Positions 23,181 through 36,100 of a DNA stretch of 64,000 nt are shown one piece after another. The first letter of the stretch is position 1. Every line of letters begins with the position of its first letter. The position numbers and the translations under genes were made by a program. The DNA is taken from positions 110,402,666-110,466,665 of the forward strand of contig CM056576.1 in assembly GCA_029721435.1 (NCBI GenBank). Reading direction: 5' to 3'. This stretch comes from Gymnothorax reevesii (Eukaryota > Chordata > Actinopteri > Anguilliformes > Muraenidae). A model generated the notes under the pieces. That model saw only the letters and a list, made by a program, of their open reading frames with translations, searched no databases and was not told the origin of the DNA.

Positions 23181-23614
23181 CATTAGCACACGTAAACTAA
23201 TATTCTCGATCTTAGGTTTCAACATCATTGCTCTTTTTTTCCACCTCTGGACATCAGTGAGATATATCCTGAAACAGAGTGCAATGCAACTAAGGGATGT
23301 GTGTTTCCCTTTGACGAATATGTAAAAAAAAAAAAAAAAAATCCACCATTGTAAACATTGTTACATTGTCATTCACTTCAAAGCTGAAAGAGCTTATTAA
23401 ATGATACTGCAGACTTAAAAGTGATATTGTACACAAATGGTTTCATTTTGCTTTATTCTTGCCCAATATTTCATGCTTTGCAGCTGATGATATAAATATC
23501 AAATAAGCAGGAATCCATTACAGAGAGGCTTTAAAGCTTCCTTTCAAAGTGATTTTTAAAGTTGTTTAACGAGCATGGCATAACTTTTAAATTCTAATTC
23601 TCCGTTATTTAGAG

Positions 23615-23817
23615 CAGCTCTTCCCAACCATGTTCTTGGTGATCTAGCTTTGTTTACTGTCAGTCCAGGCCAATCAAAGCATTTCTTCAACACTCTTTTT
23701 TTCAGCGAGTAAAAATCTTGCTGTGCAACAAATGAGTAGAATCAGGTTTGTCAAATTTTCAAAAACGAAAATCTGTCCAGGGTAATTGATCTCCTAGAGC
23801 AGGGTTGGAGAGCCTTG
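23615..23817. mobile_element. Small hAT-type non-autonomous element
   Basis: The left end CAGCTCTTCCCAACC and the right end GGTTGGAGAGCCTTG form an imperfect inverted pair of about 30 bases. They are flanked by ATTTAGAG (23607-23614) and ATTTGGAT (23818-23825), an 8-bp duplication with two later changes. At 203 bases it has no coding capacity. Confidence 0.7.
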
Positions 23818-26800
23818 ATTTGGATACTAAATAATCAATTGTCAAAACTATAATTCAGATAATTTTTTAAAATTATATTAATTTAAAAAATATCTTGGCC
23901 ACTGTCAGGATCAAACCACATTTTGACAGTTGTGCTGGAGCAGTACTGCAACATGGCCTGTCTAATGAAGCTCTTGCTGAAGTACAGTCAGAAAGACCCT
24001 TCTTTCGCATGCTTTGGCCAGTAGTTAATTTCTCATTCAGTCTACTTTTCACTCTTCTCAAGCTGCGGTCATAATGTGGGGCTGTCCATTGAAACATCGG
24101 CTGTCCTATCAGCTGATAACTTCTATCCAATACCACAGCGACATACTTAAACTGTTCCTATCATCTTGCTGCTGTCTTTAAATATGATTCTCTCGGTCTT
24201 TAGCGCTTTCATACTGCCGTTATGTGTACCCTCCACCTCCCCATCACACCCAGTGTTGCAGATTCATCAGCTTCATTATCCATCAACCCCATCACCCTAT
24301 TAGTCAGGACAGTCAACAGCCACCAACACCGCCAGAGTCTGGACTCCATGGGGGGATTGATCTTGCTGAGGCTCCAGGCAGATGCTCCTCAATTACAAAA
24401 TTTCCCCGTTGATTCCAAGCGCCAAAGACTTTGTTAAGCCTATCATCATATCTGTTAATCTACACACTCTGCAATCTGTGTTAAATTAGTATCTTTATCT
24501 TTGGTTTCTCTTTATTGAAATTGTAAACAGCACCCCCTTTTGTGACCAGAGCTGTCTTAATTTCTAATATTACGGATTAAACAAGAGTCTGCAGACGTTG
24601 CTTTGGGATCTTAGTCTATGCTAACCTAACTGCGTATTGGTCAGTCACACATTTACACTGAAAAACCTCCCATTCCACTTCATTCTAAAGGTGCTCTATT
24701 GACATAAGATTTGAGTTTGCTGGAGAAAAGGGTAATGTTTGTGAAACCAACTTGTCAATGATCTGTGTTCTGTGGCATGACACAGTATCCAGTGGTAATT
24801 TAACGAAGCTCAGACTGGAGCTGTAAAAGGATGCACGTGGCCTGCGCCAATCCCAGGGTACAATGTCATGTTTGGATGATATACAGTTGGCATGAAGGCG
24901 CTGAATGTGATGACATTACCCCTGTTGACACAAGGCTGATTGTATTTACGCTAAGTTCTGACCCTATTATCTGCAACAGAAATGAGGATTTTTCTGACCC
25001 AGGAACACTTTTCTCGAGGTCCTGTTTAGATAATCGAATCGGTGAATTCAATAAGGGCCCAACTCCATGTTGAAAATGTGTGGAGTTGAGGCTTTTACTG
25101 AATTCACCAATTCAATTGCCTGCTTCAAGGTCCCACACGATGCACATTCAGGAATACTGGCCTGCGCATGGTTGTCATTTAAGCATTTGCAACCTATATA
25201 GTTACAATTCTCCACTGATCTCTCCAATTAAAAGAGATGTTTTAGCTACTCAGAACTGCAGAAAGATTTTTTTTGCACTATTTAATCACACCACAAGCTG
25301 TTTCTCAAATCTGGAACAACCATGTCTGACACCAACACTTACACTGTGGTTTTATGTGTTTAAACCTTGTATCCTGCGTCATATTCTAATCTAATGTTTG
25401 GTGTGATTAATATTATACCAATTCTCTATGTCTGAACACTTTTTACATTGAGTTGCAGCAGCCTGATTGGCTGTGTTTGAAGGAGCAGGCTGTTAGCTAT
25501 TTCAATAGTATACCTTGCTAAGTGGTAAGTAAATTTTCATGTCAATGAACAGTATGAATATATGTTACACTCTGCGGCCATTTTATTCCATTTCGTATTT
25601 CATCTTGAGTCTGGTCCAGAATCTACTGCAGTTTAGAGCCTACTGCTAAGCGCAGTCTAAGTCTGCGTAAAGAAAAACAGGAAAATGTCAATGAAACTCC
25701 TTCACACTTTAGTCAAGAAGGTTTCTGCATATGTCTGAGCACAGAGAACAGTTGGCTTGACACAACGTCCTCTGCCTGCATTTTTGTTGCAAGTAGCACA
25801 GTAGTATGTTCAATTCAATAATTCCCTAATCAACTCTATTGAGCAGAGTAATAGTGAAATACCTGAAAAATTTTGACAGTAATACTATGAACGCACTAAA
25901 GTGACAGAGGACACATGCCGATGCGGCACTGCTGTAAGGAGTCTAATGTGAATAAATTGACACAATAAAGGATAAAATTGCTCATTTGATTTTGATCATG
26001 ATGTCTTTCTTAAGTTTACTCAGATGAGTGTAGTTCATCTGAACACAAAATTTCAATTAAAGTATGATAAAACAGGTCTGAGTAAAGAACGTTTCCCGGA
26101 CCCCATCCCATAAGCATAGCTAATTCTTCCCAAGGTCGACATTTTTGGCCTTATGCGGCAAAAGTAATTTACTAAATGTTTATGCAGGAGCTTTTCAGTC
26201 ATAGATATCTCTCAAAATGGTTCGAAAAAAGAACAAATGGCAATGATACAGATTTAAATTTAATTTGTGACACAAAACAGTTTGAGTAATAAGCACAAAT
26301 CTAAGCTGCGGACTGTGAGCATACAGAATATCAACGTTTCAGATTAGATAAGAATGAAGAAATGAGCTCTGAGGCCTGACAGGTAAAAACAGTTCATCAA
26401 AGCAGAATTCAAATGGGTCATGGCAAAATTAATACAGTTGGCTCCCACACCATGACTATGAAGTAAAAAACTGACTTTTTGATGTTTAAGACAGAGGTGG
26501 TCCAGGAGTTCCAACATGGTGACGCGAGGCGATATCATCCCATGTATAATTTGTAAGCTGAACACAAATTAAACCATGGGCAACAAATAGAGCTATTTTC
26601 CAGCAAAATCATTCAAACAGACATGGCTAAATTATCTTGTCATCAAGATGTAGTCTTATTTACCCTTTTACACCCTCCTCAGATAAATAACTTTGCAAAT
26701 AAAGAAAAGGAAAGGAGACCTCAAAATGGAGTAAAATGTGTGTTGCGTGTTAACTTCAATCACTCCTTACCTGATCGACTACATTTTGTGGCCACACGAT

Positions 26801-28482
26801 GATCAAGTTGATGAATCTCCACAGTGACACACATGTCGTGTCATGTCGCAGGCTGCCCGTGGTGGCGGTGGTGACTTTCAGTCCCTCACCACGGAATATC
26901 AACTCGTTATAAATCCGTCACGCATTGTCCGATGTGCTCAAAACTTGACGTGTGATGAGGCCCCCCCCCCAAACGCACTTGCCCACATCTGGTGACGCTC
27001 ATAGCGCCGCCTGGTGGATGAATGAAACATTGCGTTTCTTCGCTCCTTCCCATTTTTCTCTCTCTTCTCGCTTCACACCGCAGCCCCCTGCAGTCGCGCG
27101 TGAGTGCAAGGGCCCGACCCCAGCTGCTTGCAGCTTTAATTGAAAATGTAATCTGTTGGTGCTCAATAAGCATGTTAATAAGCTTTTGCCATGGCAGAAC
27201 GTTGTTTTCCCTTAATAAAAAAAACCCTTGTTAACTCTTAGCATTGCAGTTGCTTATTTGTTTATCTCAATCCCCATGCAGCCACAGACCATAGCCCAGG
27301 TGGGAGAAGTCGCCTGATGAAGCTCTGTAAAGCTCAGGGTTGTTGTCAAATCTGTACTCCTGCTCTCTCGGTGTGAGATGAGCTAGCAGAGGTCACTGAC
27401 ATCCCAGAGCTGGGTTAATTGGGGGAGGAAGAGATCTGGCCGGGTTAGCATAATCAGAGGGGTCTCATTAATCACTTGCTACTTTTCGGACAGGACTGCC
27501 TCGACTGCTGCTCAGCCTTATTCTGATCACAGCACTGATTCAATTACGATAACAACAATTATTGTCTGTGTGGGTATAATTGCTCCACAGATGTTTCTGC
27601 CGCTTATTTGTCATTGCTCACCAATTCATGCAATTTATTCAACACTGGACTAAATTTAAAAAAATAATGGAGCCAAAGATATGACCGAGAGCCATCGCTA
27701 GAATGCTGAATTTACAGTCAACAAAACATTCTCAGGACTGCACAATGCAATTTGTTAGGGAATTACAATTTTAGATTGTCAACGTTTATATTTTTCATTG
27801 AAAGAAAGGATGATTCATCAATATGTATAAATGGAAATATGAAAAAATCCTTACAAGCTTATATTGAAAGACTGTTCACATACTCCATGCCACATTCTGA
27901 TAATGGCTGCTGTTACAGAATCATTAAGCTCTGTCAGTAATTGGGCCATTACATTGTGCTCATTATGGGAATGAAGTGAAATAATCTCTCCTGAGATTCA
28001 CCCGGCATGGAATTTTGCAAAATGCTACCTCTGTTAAGATGTAGTACAGTGAGCTCTGTTAATGGCATTACATACACATCTTGTCACAGTGATTCCCGCA
28101 TGTCGGCATTGACAGACGAGCCTCTGGCTGTTTAGGTAACCTGATATTCAAGCTTGTTGGCCGGTTATCTAACTGACTGGGTGCCAAAATTTTGCCAAAA
28201 GGGAATAATTTATGTGATATTTTCTCAAAATTTTATATTTTATTTTCCTCAATTAAGTAATACTGGTTTATTTTAAGGTTCATTTTCACCATAACATACC
28301 GTATTATTTGATTCTTGCTAATAATAGGCTGTGGAAACATACTGATTTAAGGGATTTGCTTAGAATAATTGCACTTTCTATTTGAAATGCTGCCTACACA
28401 CCTATCATATAAACTTACCCGGCATATCCATCCCCAGAGCAAATGAATGTGGGCCAGATCTGTACCATTTCAGGCTGACATA

Positions 28483-28770
28483 ATAATAATAATAATAATA
28501 ATAATAATAGTAATAATAATAATAATAATGCATCAGTTTTATATAGTGCTTTTCAGGGCACTCAAAGATGCTTCACAATTGATACATTATTCATTCACTC
28601 ACACATTCACGCTCTGATGGTGGTAAACTGCGTTTTTGTAGCCACAGCTGCCTTGGGACTTTGGGCCAGCATCGCCGCAGATCCAGACCAGAGCCACCTT
28701 TCATTTGGAATTGCACTCACTGGCAATTCAATTCACATATTTTATGCAGCGAACTGATTGTTTACGTTCT
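28483..28770 (-). mobile_element. 3' end of a LINE (minus strand)
   Basis: A TAA microsatellite at 28483-28529 is followed by TTTATATAGTGCTTTTCAGG and by CACTCAAAGATGCTTCAC. This matches the style of 3' untranslated ends of common fish LINEs, which finish in short tandem repeats. Only about 250 bases remain and no reverse transcriptase frame is left. The SINE at 28773 sits directly beside it. Confidence 0.6.
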
Positions 28771-28772
28771 TT

Positions 28773-29261
28773 TTTTTTTTTTCTTAATAATTTGGCATCT
28801 CCAATCCCACCCAAATCTGGAATGCCCAATTGGTGAACTATGTACAAAGCTTGCTCGTATGCGACCCCTTGCTGCCAACTCAGGATAGTGAAGACAGTTC
28901 ATGGCTCTCCTCCGAAGCACGTGCCCGTCAGCCACTGCTTCTTATACACTCATTGGTTGAATCTTCGCAAGTTCAGAACGAGGGCGGAGGATACCCGGAC
29001 ATGAACAGACTTAGAATCTTCCTGACAAGCGCTCGTCTGGCCAACAGGAGCCGCTTGAGCAACGAACAAAGCTGTTTGTATCCCTTACCCGGCAGTCCCT
29101 TCCCAATTTGAAACCCTGTAGCGCGATGGCCAATTGTGCGCTACTCTGAAAAAGCTGCCGACCACTGCCGGTTGGTACAACCGGGGCTTGAACCCGCGAC
29201 GTGATAGTCACTTCTGCACTGCAACGCAGTGCCTTAACCGGGTGAGCTATCCGGCAGCTCC
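28773..29261 (-). mobile_element. tRNA-derived SINE, copy 1
   Basis: On the minus strand the element begins with a tRNA-like head. The A box is at 29238-29249 (TAGCTCACCCGG in element sense) and the B box at 29184-29194 (GGTTCAAGCCC type). A tRNA-unrelated body of about 380 bases and an oligo-A tail follow. The target duplication is long and perfect: GTTTACGTTCTTT at 28760-28772 and 29262-29274. The same SINE occurs in the other orientation at 47081-47519. It would be transcribed by RNA polymerase III and mobilised by a LINE; which LINE is unknown. Confidence 0.9.
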
Positions 29262-29274
29262 GTTTACGTTCTTT

Positions 29275-31034
29275 AAGGCGGATGTAAATACTCTCCATGG
29301 GTGTCTGCATGCAGAAAACTAACGAGGAAAGAGTTCAGCAGGCAAACAATGAGTTTAAAAAAAAACAGGTCACTAGGTCAGCTGTCAAAAAAGTGTATGA
29401 AAGAGCCTGGAAAAATATCTTGTAGACTGATTAGACCTGGCTTCACTTTTATGAGATCATTGCAAGAGCAAAATACTGAGGCCAAATGAGACTACCCATA
29501 ATCTCGAGCACTAACAACACTACTCTCCACCACACATTAGCTTGTACGTCCTCACTGATGATAAAACTACTGATAGCAGCAGCATAATACACTCTGAGGT
29601 GTGTAAACGCTTCTTATTTGCCCAAATCCAAGAAAAGAAGAAGAAATTTGTCAAAGAAATTTAGTCAACCCATTCACCTGAGCAGAATCCAAATTTACAT
29701 GCATTTCACATGCTGAAAAGAAAACCAGAGGAAACAGGATCTCGCAACAAGCAAAAACTGTCGAAGTATCTCGAGGGAAGATCCATGGTGACTGCTTCGG
29801 GTCACAGACTTCAAAGATGGATCAACTGGAGGTCAATTTGGGTGATGAGCGCATAATAGTGAGGCCATCCGCAGAACATTCTGCCGGAGTCAAAATGACA
29901 TGAGCATCATTGGCGCTTGACCAGTGGCTTCAAAATTCACAGTAAAGCTTTACCTTCCTTATCTTGGCTTTGCACTACAAACATTTTCTTACACCGAATT
30001 TTCATAATCATTTATAATTTGGTTTTTTGGCGTTAATTTTATGACAAAGTTTTCTGGCCTTGCGACGATAAGCAATGATAAATGAGAATACTGAAGTGAT
30101 ATTTCAGAAGGAAAAAAAATCACAGGGAATTATAGTACAAACCTGACATACCCACCCTTTAGTCAGAAGTCTGCTATAACTCAACCGACAGAGGGCACAG
30201 CCTGATAGCTTGAGAGTTAAAGAGGTGTGTACCCTATATATTTATTGAAAAAAAGAGCTGCAAAGTAAGCTTCTGTAACAACCCTCCTGTAAATGCCTTC
30301 TGTTTCTCTTCCTGTTCAGCAACTTGTGTTCTATTGGAAGTAGGTCTCCTTTGATTGGCTTACGTCTTGCGCGTATTTCTTTTCCTGGCTGTGTTTCGTT
30401 TCATCGTTGCTTAATGGCTCTACTGTAAAGCAAGTACTTAAACACCCTGTTTTGAGTTGCAAGTTGTTGAATTGGCTGTCTCTGCACAGAAGAATTCAGT
30501 ATTTTAGGAAAGCAACTTTGTTTTTATTTTCTCATTTGGTGCCATTGACGTTGATCTATGTCTTTGAAGGGAATCAACGTTAATGGCGCTTGGCGTTATA
30601 CTATTTGCCAGAATTTCTGTACCATCTATCTCCGCCAGATGGCACTGCAATGTCATCACCACGCTCGTGGTCGCTCAGAATGTTTTCGTGTTTACATTTC
30701 CCCCTTGTATTCAGCGCATAACAAAGGCCTACTGGACCTTTGAAAGTGTGGCGCCAAATGAGTTAAATGTGTTATGGCTTCACCTGCCGGATGCCATAAG
30801 ACTACCCAGCGATGCATTAAGATGAGAACAGGACGCAAGGGCAGGGTTAGACCTAGTATCGTTTTTCAATATCAGTTAATGACACTATTGTTCACTCGTA
30901 GATAAAATAAGATTACAGGTTTGTTACACATCTCGCAAAATGGGAAAATACATCTTAAAATTGGCAATACAGCATCGGCATGATTGCCACAAGACTCAGC
31001 AGACAATGAGTGTGAAGCTTTTTCTTTTATAACA
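29275..31034. other. Intergenic DNA, nothing firmly recognised
   Basis: No gene is recognised. A 15-base inverted repeat (GCCATTGACGTTGAT and its near complement, about 30542-30587) forms a small stem. The surrounding 30270-30840 reads a little like a decayed LTR, but no boundaries could be fixed. Confidence 0.45.
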
Positions 31035-31039
31035 CACAG

Positions 31040-31237
31040 TGTTATGGTTCTGCCCTGTATGCTTCTTTGTGCTTGTGCATTTTTCCCCGTGAACTTAGGC
31101 AGAGTACCTAAGTTCTCCAAGTTCGGGGCGTGTGCACGGTGTTTTCTTTCGGCCTGTGTGCCACGTTTTCCGTGTCTGGGTTCTCTATTAAATCTCCTGA
31201 TCCCGCACCTGGTGTCCACCTGACCCTTCCCTTAACA
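31040..31237 (+). mobile_element. Small solo LTR
   Basis: The sequence starts TGTTATGG and ends CTTAACA, as LTRs do. It is flanked by the perfect 5-bp duplication CACAG at 31035-31039 and 31238-31242. Within 198 bases there is an ATTAAA polyadenylation-like signal near 31186. Its family is not recognised, and it differs from the other LTRs in the window. Confidence 0.7.
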
Positions 31238-31427
31238 CACAGTGAAGATTAACAACAGTTGCAAAGTAATAATTGAATAATAGCAGAGAGCTTGTAGTCC
31301 AGGGCTTATCAGCCCCTGATTTGAGGGTGTGAGGCAGAGCCTCACAAAATGTTCCACAACCTAATGGTATAATTTCACAGAAGCTTTCTGCTTTACTTTG
31401 TAAACTCCATCAAGCTTCCCACCCTAC

Positions 31428-31650
31428 AGAGGATCCAGAATTGGGACTACATTCAAGAAAACCCAGCTCAAGTCAGCTCTTCTGTCCAGTTTAATAGGAA
31501 CAAGCTCCCAAGGCCAATAAGGGTCCGGGGTTAGGACTGCTTTCGTGTTAACCCTTCTTAGTATGTTCCTCTGTCCAGTTTGTTAAGAACAAGCTCCAAA
31601 TCCTTCTACGGTCATCAGGATTGGAACCAAGTTTGCCTCAAGATTGCTCC
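31428..31650 (+). repeat. Diverged tandem repeat, about 95-base unit
   Basis: The phrase CTGTCCAGTTT followed by AACAAGCTCC occurs twice about 95 bases apart (near 31480 and 31576). A partial third unit precedes the hAT-type element. The units are strongly diverged. Confidence 0.45.
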
Positions 31651-31661
31651 ATCCTCTTGAG

Positions 31662-32298
31662 CAATGGTTCCTGAACTCGGTCATGGGGACCCACTGTGTA
31701 TGATGATTTGTATTCCAAACACAGCTACAATCTCTGAATGCGTCAATTGTTCTTAATTGCACTATTCTTGTTCGTACTGGTTATCCACCATGGCCGAAAA
31801 TGGCCATGATGAAAACAGTTTCATAGTGCGCCATATTGAAAATTACTTTTGTAACATAAAAAGTGGAAACTTGCAATTCGTGACATGAAAATATGAATTA
31901 ACTGCAAAATCATATTATGAGTCAAACCTGTTAAATGTCACTTGTTTGGTTTCAGGATAGAAATGCCAGACCTGCGACATTCAGAACCCTAATCAGCAGC
32001 TTATTGATTGATCGCAGTCTTGCATTTGATCACATAAAACATACCGCTATCTTGGCTTAGTGTGATTACTTGGAATGCATCAAAATAAACTATGTGAATG
32101 TCGGGCTCTGAAACATCATGGAATGCATAGCCATTTCTGTCATAATGTGGTTTAAGTGGGTAAAACGTCATTCTAATCCGAAAAGCAACAAATTATTTCA
32201 AAAATGAACAGCTTGTGGAAATTCTGGGATTGTAGTTGTGGTTGGAACAAGAACCAGCATACACCGTGGGACCCCTGGACCGACTTTGAGAACCACTG
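31662..32298. mobile_element. hAT-type non-autonomous element
   Basis: The ends CAATGGTTCCTGAACTCGGTC and GACTTTGAGAACCACTG are inverted relatives for about 35 bases. They are bordered by CTCTTGAG (31654-31661) and CTCTAGAT (32299-32306), an 8-bp duplication with two changes. The 637-base body has no transposase frame. Confidence 0.75.
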
Positions 32299-32306
32299 CT
32301 CTAGAT

Positions 32307-32660
32307 GGACAGTTCGGCCCTGGCAAAATGTGAACTACACCTTGCTGTTACCCCGGAGGCAACTGGCTGGCCATTGGCAGCCCAGCTGCACCTGTGACAC
32401 CTGTGTTGAGCTGTGCCCACGCCCTCTGGATTTCCATCCCTGGCTCTTACCCTGGAGGCCCATCCCCAGTCATTACAGAACTGCAGCCAATAAAACTAAC
32501 TATTGGATTGTACTCTGCCTCTGCACTTGATTACTTGGTCTGGAACATAACAGCTTCAGGGCAAAAATGATTGAATTTGTAAATTTAATTATTTTGGACC
32601 AAATTTGATTATGAATAACCTGTGTGAGCTTAAAAGAAACACGCTATTGTTTATTTTTGA
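32307..32660. other. Short unique spacer
   Basis: About 350 bases lie between the hAT-type element and the TTAA-flanked element. No gene or repeat is recognised. Confidence 0.45.
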
Positions 32661-32664
32661 TTAA

Positions 32665-33195
32665 AGGAGAATTCCGGTGAGAAATTGACTTGGGGTGTAT
32701 CGAAAAATGATAATGAGTACTAACTTTTGTCGAATACCCCACCTCCGTGTGCACGCAACTTTTCGAAATAAATGGATTTTTAGCCGAAGCTCCCAACAGG
32801 CTTACAATGGTTGTGAATCAGGCATTGCGTTGCCATGCAAAGAAATCGCTATTTTTTTCATCTTTAACAAGGCTCAAAGTAGCTCCACACTTCATCGGTA
32901 GAATTCCGAGGGCCCTGACATTTAAAAAGAGGCATTGAGAACTCTGAAAATGCACCAGTAGTTTATTAAAAAGTACTATTTATGCAAACAGTACCTCGAT
33001 GTAGTTTCCAGTCGCCTCCATCTTGAAAGTCACGATAAGTCGATTGACGAGCACTAACGAATAGGAAGGATAGGGGAACAAATTGCAATCTATTCGTTCA
33101 TGCTCGTCAGTCGACTTATTGTGAGTTTTAAGATGGAGGCCACTAGAAACTACATCGGGGTACTGTTTGCATGAAGAGCCTTATTTATTTCTCCT
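32665..33195. mobile_element. TTAA-flanked foldback element
   Basis: The left end TTAAAGGAGAA (from 32661) and the right end TTCTCCTTTAA (to 33199) are perfect inverse copies. They include a TTAA target duplication at 32661-32664 and 33196-33199, as in piggyBac and Kolobok superfamilies. Inside lies a second, much longer imperfect inverted repeat of about 90 bases (about 32975-33065 and 33102-33190). There is no transposase. This is a non-autonomous element that should fold into a large hairpin. Confidence 0.78.
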
Positions 33196-33199
33196 TTAA

Positions 33200-36100
33200 G
33201 TTATGTGTCTTTACATTGGGTTGGTTGTCCAATATCTTCTGAATGGTTTCAGGTTGAAAAACTTTCTAACTCTGTTGTATGTTGGTCATCACGTGAAAAA
33301 ACTCACCCAAATGAGAATGGGTGAAGTCCAAAGTGGTTGATTTCAGATTAAATGGCTTTTTCATAAGTGCTGAAAAAGTGGACAAATTTGGGCCGCACAT
33401 GAATTTTGTTACTCCAAATTTGAATTTGGGTATTTGTCCGTAATAGTATGAAGATTATAATATTCATAGACCAACTCTAATGTTCCAGGGACTGAAGTTA
33501 CGCATGGAAACAACTCGTGGCCATCTGGGATCGCACCAGCCACGATAGCGAAGTGAGCACTGCTTACAGTATAACTCAGAAGATGCCAATCTTCGAAGTC
33601 CGCCTTCCTTTTTATCACAACTATTTACCTGTGAAGTTAGAGGGCTGCATCTTAAAAGGTTGCAATGCTGCTGTGTTTACAAGAATAGACAGACAGACTG
33701 ACAGACAGAAATATAAGTATTTTTCCAGTAGTTTCAGAACAGTGCAGCTGTGGTTTGGCCTGATGACACAAAGGCACAGATCAACAGAAAACATCAATAG
33801 CTTCGCTATCACGGCTGGTAATTAACAGGAATGATGGGGCAGAGGTCCTAGTTGCAATCTCAATTAATGTGGAATTAGGACTGGCAGATTGTTTGGCTGC
33901 CACGTCTCTAATGTCAATGGGGTATCCAACATTTATAACTACTTGACATTTCTTGCTGACTGAGGCTGACTGCAGCAAACTAGCATGCAAGTAATTTAGA
34001 CAATAGTGTCACATCATTTGACTGTACATCTTAACTGTGCAGTAAAAAAAAAGGTAAATGGGCTTACTGTTATTGGATAGGTATAACTGAAGCCTTTAAA
34101 ATTCTCAAATCACTATACTTACAGGAAAAGCATTATTATATACTAAAGAGAGAGAAATTGATTAAAAGTATACTGTATGTAGACAAAACAAATAGGTTAA
34201 TGTTATTAGCACTCTGAGCCACATAGATACACTATTCTTCTCTGGACACTTTTTATTATAAAGGAACCTTCCACGTCTATTGTTGGAGTATGTCAAAAGG
34301 TAGTCTAATTACTGCTGAAGAATAAAATGGGTTCTGTCATCAGGCATTAACAAACAGATGCTATTTCAAAGTACACCCAGGAAATTGCTCCGTATCCAGA
34401 AGAGCCACAAAATTTTGCTCCACTTATCATGATTTGAAGCAGGAAATCTGATGAACCTTTTCCAGCCAGTGCTTTCAGGCATGTTCTTCTGATCATTTCA
34501 AAGAAAATTAATGCTTCCGTGTGATGATCTCTGGCCTCAAAAAGTATATTCTCTTTCTGGGTGTAATTTGAAAGGAAATAATAGCTATATTATACATTTA
34601 TCTTAATCCCATTTCCCTCAATAGTAAATTACAATTGGTCATAGTTTTTCAGTAACCAGTGTTCTATCCCTTTTACTGCATATATTTGATAATTTTGAAC
34701 TTAAGTCAGTCACTTCGAAATGTAAAATCAATAAATCTAAAATTCCAAATGAATGCTGCATTGTACTGATGCATTAGTCACATATTTTTAATATGCATAT
34801 GTTGGGAATAACTGAGCATTTGCAGTTTTGAAATTCAACTCTTAAATGAATAAAACGTGTACTCAATAATGAGTGAAACAAATCTTATTACTTACACCCA
34901 AATGAAATGTGCTACATTACATCCACGGACATGGAGACATGCTTAAGATTTAGCCTACTTATTTTCTACTACCATGGAGAAAATAAATATACATCTGAAA
35001 TGATTTTCAAACATCAATCTAGCTGTTTCTTCCTTTTACAATTTGAGATCAAATGATAATTTGTCTTCTGGAGAATGGTACAAAAACTGATGTTCGTATA
35101 TATTTGCAAAAGGACTGTTGATCTAATAATTCACTTTTTCATCCAAACAGTTTACATACAAACTTATTAGAGCAGTGACATCATATTATTCCTTTCACTC
35201 TGTGCTCCGGTAAATTGATTTTGAAATGCATGCAAATAATAATGTTAAAGTTAAGACCTGCAGCTTTATCCTGAGGGTTCTTTAATTTATGTTGCGTGTT
35301 ATGTTTAGATATTATTACCCCTTTTTTCACTAACTGTTAGTTCCCCTATTTTTGGAGACCAATAGTCATCAGATCACTGGCTGCCTAGTTGGACTGCTGT
35401 GTCCCTGAATCATTACTTCACGTGCACGGAAGAAAAAAAAGGTGTAGAGTTTATTCTTAGTGCAGAAATTAGCATTTGATGTCGGTTGCTCTTGTGCCTG
35501 AACAGGGGGTCCAAACTGTCAGTGCCAGTAAAGCAGGTCGTCACAAAGATGCAAAATCTCAGCAAACCACGAATCAACAACTCAATTTATGGTCAGGAAG
35601 CAGGAACTTACAGGCGTGCTTGGAAATTGGAGTGATCTGATATACCTCTATTCCATTTTTGTAGATGACAATACAAAACTTTAAATTATGTGGAAAACCT
35701 TATTTCCCACAGAAAACATATTAAGGACATTCCCCAGAATGTGGGCACAGATGGGACAAACACCATTGTAAACAGTAGGCTACATCAGCATAACTTTAGT
35801 CACTGCAAGATGTAAACCACTAAAGCTGGAGAGCAGAATAGTCAGGCTTAAGTTTGCAACGAATTCTAACGCAAAAAGTCTTGGAGCTTTTGGATTGATG
35901 AGACGAATGAGACAAATGTTCACCTGTGGTGAAGTTGCGGAGAGAATGAAAAGTGGACAAAGAATGAACTGCTCATAATCTAAACTACTTTATCCTTAAT
36001 GTATAAACAAAGCAAAATGAAATGTTCAGAAACAAAAAAAACATCTTAGTCCGTTTTCATTGCTCCGGTATGGCCAGACTGGACTTTTATGATACGCTAG

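Larger units (their letters stand above)
21471..28480. other. Intergenic DNA, no gene recognised
   Basis: Apart from the CA repeat at 23063-23180, the poly-A at 23324-23341, the hAT-type element at 23615-23817 and a C run at 26961-26970, I see only unique, AT-rich sequence. The less AT-rich stretches near 27060-27130 and 27400-27560 look like possible conserved non-coding blocks, but nothing codes convincingly. Confidence 0.5.

Noticed and set aside
22951..23325. His-Thr rich frame and Cys-Val rich antisense frame
   Set aside because: Both are translations of the CA microsatellite.
29184..29261. Possible stand-alone tRNA gene
   Set aside because: A and B boxes are present, but the sequence continues into a shared body and A tail with target duplications, so it is a SINE head.
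30270..30840. Possible decayed LTR
   Set aside because: There is LTR-like text with a TATA-like word, but no terminal TG and CA pair or target duplication could be found.
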